Virus record (IMG/VR): IMGVR_UViG_3300005833_000026
Coordinates: 1 to 42,072 of that record
Length of the DNA: 42,072 nt
DNA from: a virus
Reading direction: 5' to 3' (one strand)
Shown here: piece after piece, positions 22,743 to 30,838 of the stretch
How positions within the stretch are numbered: the first letter of the stretch is position 1
Layout of the letters: every line of letters starts with the position of its first letter
The notes under the pieces: generated by a model
Told to the model about the DNA's origin: nothing
What the model saw: the letters and a program-made list of their open reading frames with translations, nothing else
The model's database searches: none
Made by a program: the position numbers and the translations under genes

Positions 22743-23127
22743 GGTGCGCGCGATTCCCTACGAGGAGCACCACGCGCCCCACCACTCCGAGCAGGCTCGC
22801 CATGGCCTATCGGCGACCCTCGTGGCGGACACCGGCGAACTCCTCGGCGTGGGTGGCATCCAGATCCCGTGGCCCGGGCTGGGGATCGCCTGGCTCGAGC
22901 TGTTCCCGCCCGCGCGAGATCACGTCCGGCCCCTTTGGAAGACGATCGTCGCCACCATCGTGGGCTGGCAGATCGAGCACCGCTTCATCCGCCTACAGGC
23001 CCACGTCTACCCGAATGACCCGGCCGCTCTCAGGACCGCAGAGAAGCTAGGGTTCCGGAAGGAGTCCACCATGCGACGATGGGGACCGGGAGGTGCCGAC
23101 GTCGACATGATGGTGGTGATCCAGTGA
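22735..23127 (+). CDS. GNAT-family N-acetyltransferase
   Basis: The 130 residues have the GNAT order. A central strand is followed by FPPARDHVRPLWKTIVATIV (acetyl-CoA loop region), the helix HRFIRLQAHVYPNDPAALRT and the family-typical AEKLGFRKESTMRRWG. Acetyltransferases at this position, between nozzle and internal virion genes, are known in several podoviruses. The acceptor substrate is unknown. The stop is shared with the next GTG (GTGA). Confidence 0.8.
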   Translation: MAKVRAIPYEEHHAPHHSEQARHGLSATLVADTGELLGVGGIQIPWPGLGIAWLELFPPARDHVRPLWKTIVATIVGWQIEHRFIRLQAHVYPNDPAALRTAEKLGFRKESTMRRWGPGGADVDMMVVIQ

Positions 23128-23669
23128 GTTCCACCATGGGCGCGTTGATGGGCGTCCTCCAGGCCGAGCTCCAGGGCCAGGTCAAGGAGAAGCAGGCCAC
23201 CGAGTCGATCTATCAGGCGGGCGCCGCCCGGACGCAGGCGGGCAAGGTAGCCGAGCAGCAGAGTTCCAGGGACCGCGCCATCCTCGGCCTACAAAGGGCC
23301 AGGTTTGCTCGTGCCGGGGTGTCCCTGGACACCGGATCGCCTCTGGCGGTGATGGTCTCGTCCGCGACCGAAGCTGCGATGAACAAGGCGAACATCCTCC
23401 GCAAGGGGGATCTGGCCTTCTACCAGCTCCACAACCAGGCGGACATGCTGACCTGGGAGGCGAAGGTCGGACGCAAGCTCTCCTATCTCAACGTCGGCCT
23501 ATCGCTAGTAGCGGATGCCGCAAGCGCGTTTGGTATCGGAGGTGGTCAAGTTTCCCAGCAGGCTGGCTTCGGCAACGGAGCCCAGCCCGGATCGGGTATG
23601 GCGCCAGGTGACTACTACGTTCAGAGGGACCCTTATCGGCCACCCACGGTCAATGAGTTCCGCGACTGA
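23124..23669 (+). CDS. internal virion protein (T7 gp14-like)
   Basis: I start at GTG 23124 (GTGA overlap); a TTG start at 23079 would invade the upstream gene. The 181 residues are helical with ARTQAGKVAEQQSSRDRAIL, RARFARAGVSLDTGSPLAVM and a KANILRKGDLAFYQLHNQAD helix, the pattern of gp14-type ejection proteins that follow tail tube genes. It is expected to be released into the host envelope at infection. Confidence 0.78.
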   Translation: MSSTMGALMGVLQAELQGQVKEKQATESIYQAGAARTQAGKVAEQQSSRDRAILGLQRARFARAGVSLDTGSPLAVMVSSATEAAMNKANILRKGDLAFYQLHNQADMLTWEAKVGRKLSYLNVGLSLVADAASAFGIGGGQVSQQAGFGNGAQPGSGMAPGDYYVQRDPYRPPTVNEFRD

Positions 23670-25327
23670 TGGCTGAGATCCCGCGCATCTTCTCGTCGGT
23701 TGAACCGGCCGCGCCGGGTGGCGGCTACGCGGGCGAGGCGCCTCGGGTTCCGCGCGAAGGCGCCCAGGCGCTAGGCAACGCGTTCGAGCACTTCCTGGAA
23801 GTTAACAAGAAGATGCGGGATGCCCAGACGGAACTTGACGCCTTGGGCGTCATGCAAAACGTGTCGGAGGCGTTCGCCAGGAAGCAGGCGATCCTGCTAG
23901 AGAACCCGGATCCCGCCACGCACATGGACAACCTAAAATCGGCGATCAACGACGTCAGGTCGGAATATGTAGATTCGATCCCAAATCCAGACGTAAGACA
24001 GCGGGTTCTGAAGTCCTTTACCCAGGCGTCGACGCTGGCGATCGTACAGGGTGTTCACGACACGCACTCTCTGCAACTAAAGAAGTGGGACGATGAACTG
24101 GTCTCACAAAACGATAATGCCGTGAACGTGATTCGCGGACCCAGCACTTTCGATGAGGCTGTAAACGCTGAGACAACAGCAGTAGCCGGGATGCAGATAC
24201 GCAAGAAAAAGGGCGCCGTCTCTCCCGAGAGAGAACGGATGGAATTACTAAAGTTCAAGGATGCCTGGTTCGGAAAAATCAACGATTTTGCTGTTCAACG
24301 TCCTGCGGACTTCGTCACCTATGACGACAAGGGTCAGCTAGAGCAGCTCAAGGAGAAGGTCACTCCTCATCAGTGGGTGCAGATTAGGCAGGGTGCAGAG
24401 ACGAGAGCCGAGACCCAATACAATCGAGCGCGCGCGGATCTTGAAAGACAATTGAAGTTAGACAGCCACCGAGAGCAGACCCAGATCATGTTGGGCGCTC
24501 TTGACCCTAACAGAGATCAGGCTGGACTTCTGAAGCGCCTTAGTGAGTCGGCGGTAAAGCACGATTTTTCCCGCGAAGACGTGGCCACTCTAGAAAAAGC
24601 AATCACCTCACCACCGAGAGAAACCGCCTCGGACCCTCTTGTTTATACTCAGATGGTCGAAGGTATTCATTCCGTCAGACCCTCGGTGACGTTTCCTCAG
24701 CTTACCCAAGCCTTCAGAGCGGAGAAGCTCAACCTGAAGGATTATGTGGCCTTTCGAGACAAGTTGACGACCCGGATGGACCACATGATTACTGAGGAGC
24801 GGACAATTGGCCTAGAGAGGTTCACGGCAGCCAAGACGGAACTCAAGGCCGCGCTCAATATTCCTGACATCATCTCGGAAAAGATTGATCCGGTGCGAGC
24901 GACGATCTACGCGGATTTGCTCGGAACTCTGGGCAGACGATCCTTTGTCCTGGGAGGAAAGGAAGATCCTCTTGCTGTAGCCCGAGATGAGCTGATCCCG
25001 GAAGCCTACAAGCGGCTGAATCTCAACCTTGATGGGAAGCTACAAGATTGGAACGCTCAACTCAAAGTCCAGGGTGCGCGGGAACTCGAGGCGGCGAAAG
25101 CTCAAGGCTTTGGCCCCAACAAGACCATCAAAAGCAAGGAGGATTACGAAAACCAGCGGCGCATCATCCTAGAGCGTGATCGGGCTCTCCAGGAATATGG
25201 TCAGTACCAGAAGCCCATCGGTCCGGAGAAGCCACAGAAGCCCAAGGGATTTTTCGAGGGACTCTTCGGACCTTCGGCACCTCCGCCCGTGAGTCGTGGT
25301 CTTGAACAGAGACGAGGACAACCCTGA
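23669..25327 (+). CDS. internal virion protein (T7 gp15-like ejection protein)
   Basis: The 552-residue, almost wholly helical and charged protein has long heptad regions (e.g. KKMRDAQTELDALGVMQNVS, RADLERQLKLDSHREQTQIM) and no catalytic motif. It lies between gp14-like and gp16-like genes, sharing single bases with both (stop/start overlaps). It presumably forms the inner core or trans-envelope channel for DNA ejection. Parts of it (24050-24300) are more A+T-rich than the neighbouring genes. Confidence 0.75.
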   Translation: MAEIPRIFSSVEPAAPGGGYAGEAPRVPREGAQALGNAFEHFLEVNKKMRDAQTELDALGVMQNVSEAFARKQAILLENPDPATHMDNLKSAINDVRSEYVDSIPNPDVRQRVLKSFTQASTLAIVQGVHDTHSLQLKKWDDELVSQNDNAVNVIRGPSTFDEAVNAETTAVAGMQIRKKKGAVSPERERMELLKFKDAWFGKINDFAVQRPADFVTYDDKGQLEQLKEKVTPHQWVQIRQGAETRAETQYNRARADLERQLKLDSHREQTQIMLGALDPNRDQAGLLKRLSESAVKHDFSREDVATLEKAITSPPRETASDPLVYTQMVEGIHSVRPSVTFPQLTQAFRAEKLNLKDYVAFRDKLTTRMDHMITEERTIGLERFTAAKTELKAALNIPDIISEKIDPVRATIYADLLGTLGRRSFVLGGKEDPLAVARDELIPEAYKRLNLNLDGKLQDWNAQLKVQGARELEAAKAQGFGPNKTIKSKEDYENQRRIILERDRALQEYGQYQKPIGPEKPQKPKGFFEGLFGPSAPPPVSRGLEQRRGQP

Positions 25328-28300
25328 TGGCGACCGTACCGGGTCTTTCGATCTATCAGGAGGCCGATCGTCAACAAACGGAGAGCGACTGGCAGGCGAA
25401 GCTCGCAGCCGAAGGTGGCGTGCAGGGGATTCGCCAGGATACCTCCAGCATGGGCAGCGACATCGCTGGCGTCATCAGCCTCACTCAGGGAATCACGCCG
25501 GAGGGCCGGCGTATCACCTATGACCAGGCTCCGCCAGAGGTCCGATCGGCTGCCGATCAGATCGTCAAGGGTGTGACTGGCTCGACGATCGACGAACTCC
25601 GGGCGGCTTTTGACGATCCGAACAAGATCCTGACGGTGGCCAAGGCAATTGACCCGATGGGGAACATTTCCGAGTCTCTCATGCAGGAACGGCTACAGGC
25701 CGCCGGGGTGCCTGTAGCCGAGGCTACAAAGGCAGCCAGCCTCGCATCGATGGTTTTGAGCGCTTTCTATCAGCCGGTGGGCAAGGCAGGCAAGACACCC
25801 CTGATCGGAGAACGCCTGTCTGCCACCGCTGGCCCTCAGGCCGCCCAGGCCACCCCGGAAGCAGCACGTGCTGTTGGGCCGGCCGCCGGTATTCTCGGGG
25901 CTGGTGCTGCGGCCGGTCTAGCAGCCAGCCAGATGGGCCAACCTCCCCAAGCAGAAGCGGCTCCTTCGTGGAACGTCAATCCGAAGAAGATCGTCGAGCG
26001 CCTCAAGCAGGTGCTATCGACGCCCGGCGAGTCGCGCATCAACGTGGGACGGGTATCGGCTACGCGATCCGTCAAACAGATGATGCAGGACATCAACCGG
26101 GCCGAGGCCGCGGGCTTGGAAGCCTCCCGCCAGGCGGTTCCACACGCTGCGGTTGTAGAAAGCGCCAAGCAGATCCCCATCCAGGAGGTTCTGAAGGCCG
26201 ACCTGGAGAAGTTCGACTCGGCCGCTCTTCGCACCGCTGCTCGGGGATTCAACGTCGGAGCGACGCGCCGGACGGAACGGCTCATGAAAGCAGCCGCCAA
26301 GGGTGACGAGAAGGCCGCCGTCGACCTTCTGGCGGCTTATGCTCTTGCGGGTCAACTTTCGTTCATTCAAGAGCGACTTGGGACGATACAGGCGCGTGCC
26401 CTAGCGGCCGGGCGCATCGTAGTGCCGGGTAACCTTTCGACGAAGGGCATGTCTCGCCTCTACGCTGAAATGCGTCAGAAGGCTGAAGAGGCGTCAGCCG
26501 GAGCAGCGCTTGCACCCATGGGACCGGCAGGGCAACCAACACATCGTGTGATCGCCGGCGAGCTCCTTGAAGGTCTGTCGGCCTTGCGAGGCGAACCGGA
26601 CGTTACGAGGATCGTGGACGCCCTTACTCTGGAACTCGGCGACGGAGATCCAGTCAAGGCTGGTCTGGCGCTCGCGCGCAAACTCCGAACTCTTACCCCT
26701 GACCAGCAGGCCAAGGCAGCCCTTCAATCCACGAGTCTGATCCATAAGATCGGGCGAGGCTTCTATTCTGCGTGGATCGAGACCCTCCTTTCTGGACCAC
26801 AGACCCACGCGGCGAACATGATCAGCAATGCCTTGACTGCTGCGATGGCGCCTCCGGAACGATTCATCGCTGCCATGACCGATGGCTGGTTTAAGGAACG
26901 CGAAATCTTCTTCGGAGAATCCACGGCGATGGCGATGGGTATGCTGCGGGTCTGGAAGAGAGCCTCCGTGGCCGCTTGGCAGACGGTCCGCACCGGAGAG
27001 TCGAGCTTCGGACCATCGAAAGTGGCGGAGATGGCATCGCGGATCAATCCCAAGCTGGCTCTCAAAGGAGAAGCAGCCTCAGCACACACCAGCGCCGTCG
27101 AACACCTCAAGATGGTTCTCCCGACCCGGTGGATGACAGCCGAGGACGAACTCTGGAAGATAATGAACCTTGCCGGCGAGTTCGATGCTCTGGCGCTGCG
27201 CGAAGGGAGAATTCGTGGCCTCTCTGGAGGCGCCTTCGCCGAGTTCGTTGCCAAGGTGAAGCAAAATCCCCAGGACTACCCCGACATCGTCGAAAAGGCT
27301 CAGGTCGCGGCGCTGGAGCGGACCTTCAACGGGCCTACGAAGGGAGTCATCGGCGCCTTCGCGGATGCGGCGATGGGTATCCGGACAAAGTATCCCGTGC
27401 TGGGAGTCATCGTTCCCTTCATCCGGACTCCTGCGAACCTGCTTCAGTTTGCGACGGAAAGAACCCCAGGGCTAAACCTCCTCTCAACCCAGCTATGGTC
27501 CGAACTCAGGGCCGGTGGGGCGAGTGCTGCGCTGGCGCGCGGCAAGCTCGGTATGTCCGGCATGATTGCCGGAAGTTTTGCGATGTACGCCAGCACGCCT
27601 GTTCCTAGAGGGCATTGGTTCAACCGTGGCATGAAGAACATTCCGGAAGGTCAACCCATTCCCTACATGACGATGATAACGGGAGCTGGGCCAGCGGACC
27701 CGGAGATGCGTCGGATGCTCGAGACGGAACTTGGCTGGAAACCTTACTCCATCTGGCACGATGGCCAGTACGTGACCTATCAGCGGATCGATCCCTGGGG
27801 GACCGTCCTGGGATTGATCGCCGATACAGCCGAAGTCTACGGGAACGCCCCAGAAAATGACCTAGCCACTCTCTCTGGGGCTATCGTTCTCGCTCTCAGC
27901 AAGTACACCGAGGAAAAAACCTTCATGCAGGGAGCGGCCCAGATTTTTGCCACGCTGGACGGCCTGAAGCAGGGTCGAGCCGGCGCTGCTTCAGCCTGGG
28001 CACGAGGGGTGGCAGGATCAGTAGTTCCGGCGTTCGTAGCCCAGACAAACAAGGAACTGTTCGATCGGCACATGCATGAGGCGAGAACGATCGTTGATGC
28101 AGTTCGCGCTCGAAACTGGAACTTCGTTCCGGGCGTGAAGGGATCAGAAACCGTTCAGCGGCGCTACAACCTATTTGGCCTGCCTCAGATGTACTCGCAC
28201 GGTTACGTCCCGTTCAAAGGCACAGAGGGTAACGACTCGGACACTCCTGGGATTATCTCGATAGCGGCCGATCTCTTGTCTCCTGTAAAGGCGGCGAGTA

Positions 28301-28812
28301 GCCGACGCGACGAGAACGCGCCTGAGTTCAAGGCGGCGGTCGAGATCGCCAAGCTACGCATGACGATCCAACCCACACCTCCTCAGATTGGAGGAACTCA
28401 GGATGATCCTCTGGGCCTTAGGAACCCAACACACTATCCAGGTATTCCCTTGAAAGCAGAAGAACGAGAAACCTGGACCTTGCTTGCGGCAAACTACAGG
28501 GTGGGCGGCAAGAATCTGGCCGAAGGGATTGTGGATCTCATCGGCCGCGCAAGTTATGTTACCGCGCCGCCAAACGTGAAGTCAGCCCAGATCAACCTTC
28601 TCATCAACAACTACCGGGCCGCAGCTCAACCCGAACTCCTGAAGAAATTCCCGGATCTGAAGGATAAGGTTGACCAGTTGCGCGGGCTCAACACAGACCT
28701 ACAGAAGCGTGTCACGGATCCTAGATCCCCGTTCCAGGGCGAGACCGACAGCGGTCAGCAGATCAGGATGCAGGGAACTACGATCCGTGGCATGAAGGAA
28801 CTCCTCCGCTAG
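25327..28812 (+). CDS. large internal virion protein (gp16-like / polyvalent ejection protein)
   Basis: The 1161-residue protein contains LSGPQTHAANMISNALTAAM (around residue 490), a motif I associate with large podoviral ejection and polyvalent proteins. It also has a hydrophobic Ala/Gly-rich segment near residues 175-205 (GPAAGILGAGAAAGLAASQM). I see no clear lytic-transglycosylase motif at the N-terminus, unlike T7 gp16. Its stop codon shares the CTAG of the convergent leftward gene's stop, leaving no terminator space. Confidence 0.78.
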   Translation: MATVPGLSIYQEADRQQTESDWQAKLAAEGGVQGIRQDTSSMGSDIAGVISLTQGITPEGRRITYDQAPPEVRSAADQIVKGVTGSTIDELRAAFDDPNKILTVAKAIDPMGNISESLMQERLQAAGVPVAEATKAASLASMVLSAFYQPVGKAGKTPLIGERLSATAGPQAAQATPEAARAVGPAAGILGAGAAAGLAASQMGQPPQAEAAPSWNVNPKKIVERLKQVLSTPGESRINVGRVSATRSVKQMMQDINRAEAAGLEASRQAVPHAAVVESAKQIPIQEVLKADLEKFDSAALRTAARGFNVGATRRTERLMKAAAKGDEKAAVDLLAAYALAGQLSFIQERLGTIQARALAAGRIVVPGNLSTKGMSRLYAEMRQKAEEASAGAALAPMGPAGQPTHRVIAGELLEGLSALRGEPDVTRIVDALTLELGDGDPVKAGLALARKLRTLTPDQQAKAALQSTSLIHKIGRGFYSAWIETLLSGPQTHAANMISNALTAAMAPPERFIAAMTDGWFKEREIFFGESTAMAMGMLRVWKRASVAAWQTVRTGESSFGPSKVAEMASRINPKLALKGEAASAHTSAVEHLKMVLPTRWMTAEDELWKIMNLAGEFDALALREGRIRGLSGGAFAEFVAKVKQNPQDYPDIVEKAQVAALERTFNGPTKGVIGAFADAAMGIRTKYPVLGVIVPFIRTPANLLQFATERTPGLNLLSTQLWSELRAGGASAALARGKLGMSGMIAGSFAMYASTPVPRGHWFNRGMKNIPEGQPIPYMTMITGAGPADPEMRRMLETELGWKPYSIWHDGQYVTYQRIDPWGTVLGLIADTAEVYGNAPENDLATLSGAIVLALSKYTEEKTFMQGAAQIFATLDGLKQGRAGAASAWARGVAGSVVPAFVAQTNKELFDRHMHEARTIVDAVRARNWNFVPGVKGSETVQRRYNLFGLPQMYSHGYVPFKGTEGNDSDTPGIISIAADLLSPVKAASSRRDENAPEFKAAVEIAKLRMTIQPTPPQIGGTQDDPLGLRNPTHYPGIPLKAEERETWTLLAANYRVGGKNLAEGIVDLIGRASYVTAPPNVKSAQINLLINNYRAAAQPELLKKFPDLKDKVDQLRGLNTDLQKRVTDPRSPFQGETDSGQQIRMQGTTIRGMKELLR

Positions 28813-29309
28813 CGCTTCTTCGACGGAAACTCCACTTCGGGGACGGCCACCGGCAGCACGAGCTCCGGCCCCATGGCCTCGGCGATCGCCTGATGCGGCA
28901 TCAGCGTGGACCTAGAGATGTCCTCGCCCGTCAGAGGATCCTTCCCCAGCAGCACCTTCACGACCCATTGGCAGTTCCCGTGACAGTTGGCGTACAGCGC
29001 CAGCGGGCCGAAGCGTCGGGCATCATACTCTCGAGCCTTCTCGAGGAAGGTATCGGTGCCCATCGCTTCCTCCAGCGCGTCGAGGAACGTGAACCGTTCG
29101 ATGGGCTTGGCTACGAAGTTCGTTCCGAAGACGCGAGGGTTGTCCTCGTCCACCTTGCGGCCGTCTTTATCGGTGAAGCGGTGGTCGATGTACTTCGCCC
29201 CCGGCCCGGTCAGGAGCGCGGCGAGTAGAACGTCATCTCCTCCCCTCGCGGTGATCTTCTCGTCAGGCTTCAGGGGAACGTTCGGGAACAGCGGCTCTCG
29301 TGCTGCCAT
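28809..29309 (-). CDS. hypothetical 166-aa protein
   Basis: I start at ATG 29309, just after CAGGAGGAGATTCAC, although that overlaps the upstream gene by 47 bases. The sequence has RFTDKDGRKVDEDNPRVFGT, DALEEAMGTDTFLEKAREYD and a CHGNC motif before QWVVKVLLGKDPLTGEDI. No family recognised; CHGNC could bind a metal. It is the last gene of the short leftward trio and meets the rightward ejection gene stop-to-stop. Confidence 0.65.
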   Translation of the reverse strand: MAAREPLFPNVPLKPDEKITARGGDDVLLAALLTGPGAKYIDHRFTDKDGRKVDEDNPRVFGTNFVAKPIERFTFLDALEEAMGTDTFLEKAREYDARRFGPLALYANCHGNCQWVVKVLLGKDPLTGEDISRSTLMPHQAIAEAMGPELVLPVAVPEVEFPSKKR

Positions 29310-29757
29310 GTGAATCTCCTCCTGGGTTGATCGTCTCATCTCCGATGATGTTCCGTGTTAACCATTCCCTGATCGCGGGTTCCTCAGTCGTATTAGCTAC
29401 GCTGAGTTCCCAGAACTCCTCCCACCTTCGTTTTACCTCGGTAGCCGTCATCGGCATTCCAGGCTGCCATGGCTTTCGGGTCACCTCCAGCGAACAACCC
29501 TGCCCGATCCCATTGGTTAGGATGGCCATGGCTTCCTCATCCGATCCCTTGCGGCAGACGGCGGGAGTGTCGATGCCAACGAGCTTGATCGGCATGCCTT
29601 CGTAGCGTGTGTCGTAGACAGAGCAGAGGGTCGAATTCGGCTCGCCTAGAATGCCCTCGGGCACTAGGTTGATGCAAGGATGGCGCACGCCGTCGATCAC
29701 CGGCGCACAGCAGAGGCCGCAGCGGTTGCACTCTCCGGTCAGCGTGAAGTTCAGCAT
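29263..29757 (-). CDS. YkgJ-like cysteine cluster protein
   Basis: The 164 residues carry the zinc/iron-chelating YkgJ-type signature: C10-x2-C13-x2-CC (CNRCGLCC), C28 in PCINLVPEG and C45 in STLCSVYDTRYEGMP. The middle adds AVCRKGSDEEAM and GCSLE. Such proteins are found in bacteria and many phages; the activity is unclear. ATG 29757 overlaps the upstream stop. The Ser/Arg-rich 3' end overlaps the next gene. Confidence 0.75.
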   Translation of the reverse strand: MLNFTLTGECNRCGLCCAPVIDGVRHPCINLVPEGILGEPNSTLCSVYDTRYEGMPIKLVGIDTPAVCRKGSDEEAMAILTNGIGQGCSLEVTRKPWQPGMPMTATEVKRRWEEFWELSVANTTEEPAIREWLTRNIIGDETINPGGDSHGSTRAAVPERSPEA

Positions 29758-30023
29758 GGGTTGCCCTCTGGCCCAAGTGGCAGCATGGCCCAGTGAGTGA
29801 TCCAGGGAACCAGGGCTCCGTATTTATAGAAAGCCGGTCGCCCGGTCGCTCGTCGCCCGTAGAAAGCAGTGGCTCCGATCTCCATCCCGGTATTTTCGCT
29901 TAGATTGTTTGGCCATATCAGAACTTCAATCCCCGGGGCGTCCGGCTTCCTTGAACACGGCGGCGTCTTTTCCTTGACCGAATACCACACCACGTGCGGT
30001 CCGCACCTATGATGGATGCTCAT
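29751..30023 (-). CDS. DUF551-like phage protein
   Basis: ATG 30023 follows CGGAGGAGCATCAC. The 90-residue product matches the DUF551 pattern. It has an early VWYSVKEKTPP, a conserved EVLIWPN strand, GATAFYGRRATGRPAFYK and a C-terminal VPWITHWAMLPLGPEG, comparable to the family's 'VTHWMPLPEPP'. The family is widespread in phages and of unknown function. It is the first gene of the leftward trio, directly under the divergent promoter. Confidence 0.7.
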   Translation of the reverse strand: MSIHHRCGPHVVWYSVKEKTPPCSRKPDAPGIEVLIWPNNLSENTGMEIGATAFYGRRATGRPAFYKYGALVPWITHWAMLPLGPEGNPC

Positions 30024-30046
30024 GTGATGCTCCTCCGATGGAATCA

Positions 30047-30075
30047 ACTCTACCCTTGACAGAATCGTGTGTCAA
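30047..30075 (-). promoter_or_regulatory. leftward sigma70-type promoter
   Basis: Reading leftward: TTGACA (30075-30070), 17-base spacer, TAGAGT (30052-30047), then the ribosome site and ATG 30023 of the DUF551-like gene. Its -35 box is one arm of the palindrome that also holds the rightward -35. Confidence 0.6.
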
Positions 30076-30084
30076 CGATAATCT
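30056..30084 (+). promoter_or_regulatory. rightward promoter overlapping the leftward one
   Basis: TTGACA (30056-30061) followed by GATAAT (30077-30082, 15-base spacer) or TAATCT (30079-30084, 17-base spacer), upstream of the Cro/Ner-like gene. The two -35 boxes form TTGACA-8-TGTCAA (30056-30075), so one operator could control both directions. Confidence 0.6.
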
Positions 30085-30114
30085 TTGATCATGCTGGTTC
30101 ACCGAGGAGGAGGG

Positions 30115-30306
30115 ATGACGCCTGAACAAATCCGTAAAGAGTTGACGCGACTCCGGATTCACATGGCCGATGTGGCTCGCCGTCATGGGTGCCACACGTC
30201 GGTAGTATCGAGGGCGCTCCGGGACCGTGGTACTTCATGGCCGGTGCTAAAGACCGCGCAGCGAATGATCGAGGAGAAGAAGGAGAAGAAGGAGAAGAAG
30301 GAATGA
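30115..30306 (+). CDS. Cro/Ner-like helix-turn-helix regulator
   Basis: ATG 30115 follows GAGGAGGAGGG. The 63 residues start MTPEQIRKELTRLRIHMADV, then ARRHGCHTSVVSRALRDRG provides a helix-turn-helix of the Ner/Nlp or Cro type. The chain ends in a charged (EKK) repeat tail. It lies immediately downstream of overlapping divergent promoters with a TTGACA/TGTCAA palindrome and is the likely local regulator. No repressor or integrase partner is visible. Confidence 0.7.
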   Translation: MTPEQIRKELTRLRIHMADVARRHGCHTSVVSRALRDRGTSWPVLKTAQRMIEEKKEKKEKKE

Positions 30307-30494
30307 GCTACAACGCGCCAGGATCTCCCGGGTGGTTCATAGTACAACCACGACTGTCCGAGTGGCATTGTGAGCTCTTCGGACTAGGGCCGATGGGCAT
30401 CCAGTACCGGCCCAATATGGGCAAGGAGCCTCACTGGTGGTGGCGCTGGTGGCAGTGGGCGCTTCTTGGTAACAACTGGATCAAGGACAAATAA
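30303..30494 (+). CDS. hypothetical 63-aa Trp-rich protein
   Basis: ATG 30303 overlaps the regulator's stop. The product reads MSYNAPGSPGWFIVQPRLSE and contains a remarkable HWWWRWWQW cluster (residues 44-52), which might be membrane-interfacial. Function unknown. It is followed by a string of even smaller genes coupled by overlaps or short gaps. Confidence 0.6.
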   Translation: MSYNAPGSPGWFIVQPRLSEWHCELFGLGPMGIQYRPNMGKEPHWWWRWWQWALLGNNWIKDK

Positions 30495-30506
30495 GGAGGA
30501 AGAGAA

Positions 30507-30653
30507 ATGACAGAGAAGCGAACGAGGACCCCGAAGGATGCCGAACTCCAAGCGATGTCTATCATCTCACGCACGTTGGCGGGCCTGACCCCGGCCGGGC
30601 GCCAGCGGGTTCTAGACTTCGTGAACGCACGGCAGCTCGAGAAGGAGGCGTGA
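30507..30653 (+). CDS. small helical phage protein, 48 aa
   Basis: ATG 30507 follows AAGGAGGAAGAGAA. The peptide (MTEKRTRTPKDAELQAM..., then LTPAGRQRVLDFVNARQ) has the 'L-x-x-L-x-P-x-x-R-x-R-V-L-x-(F/Y)-V' helix common in small phage proteins next to regulators. Too short for a confident family. The stop shares a base with the next ATG. Confidence 0.55.
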   Translation: MTEKRTRTPKDAELQAMSIISRTLAGLTPAGRQRVLDFVNARQLEKEA

Positions 30654-30736
30654 TGGTCTTGGCGGCTGGCGTCCTGTGCCTGCTGGGCGCTGTCGCGGTC
30701 CTGATCGTCCTGACCGCGCCGAAGGAGGATGAATGA
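30653..30736 (+). CDS. 27-aa membrane peptide
   Basis: ATG 30653 overlaps the previous stop (TGATG) and the GAAGGAGG before it is a strong ribosome site. The peptide is one hydrophobic helix (MVLAAGVLCLLGAVAVLIVL) with a charged end. Tiny membrane peptides are plausible phage products; its role is unknown. Its own 3' end carries the AAGGAGG site of the next gene. Confidence 0.5.
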   Translation: MVLAAGVLCLLGAVAVLIVLTAPKEDE

Positions 30737-30828
30737 ACTACTACTCCTTCTTCGCGTTAGGAACGATGTTCATACTGGGCGTGGTCGCGGGCCTGCTGCT
30801 TGCAACCTCGCCAAGGAGGCGCCAGTGA
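30733..30828 (+). CDS. 31-aa membrane peptide
   Basis: ATG 30733 overlaps the previous stop (ATGA) and follows AAGGAGGATGA. MNYYSFFALGTMFILGVVAG is a clear transmembrane helix, followed by LLLATS and a basic end (PRRRQ), so the C-terminus is probably cytoplasmic. Function unknown. Confidence 0.5.
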   Translation: MNYYSFFALGTMFILGVVAGLLLATSPRRRQ

Positions 30829-30838
30829 GGTGTCGTGT

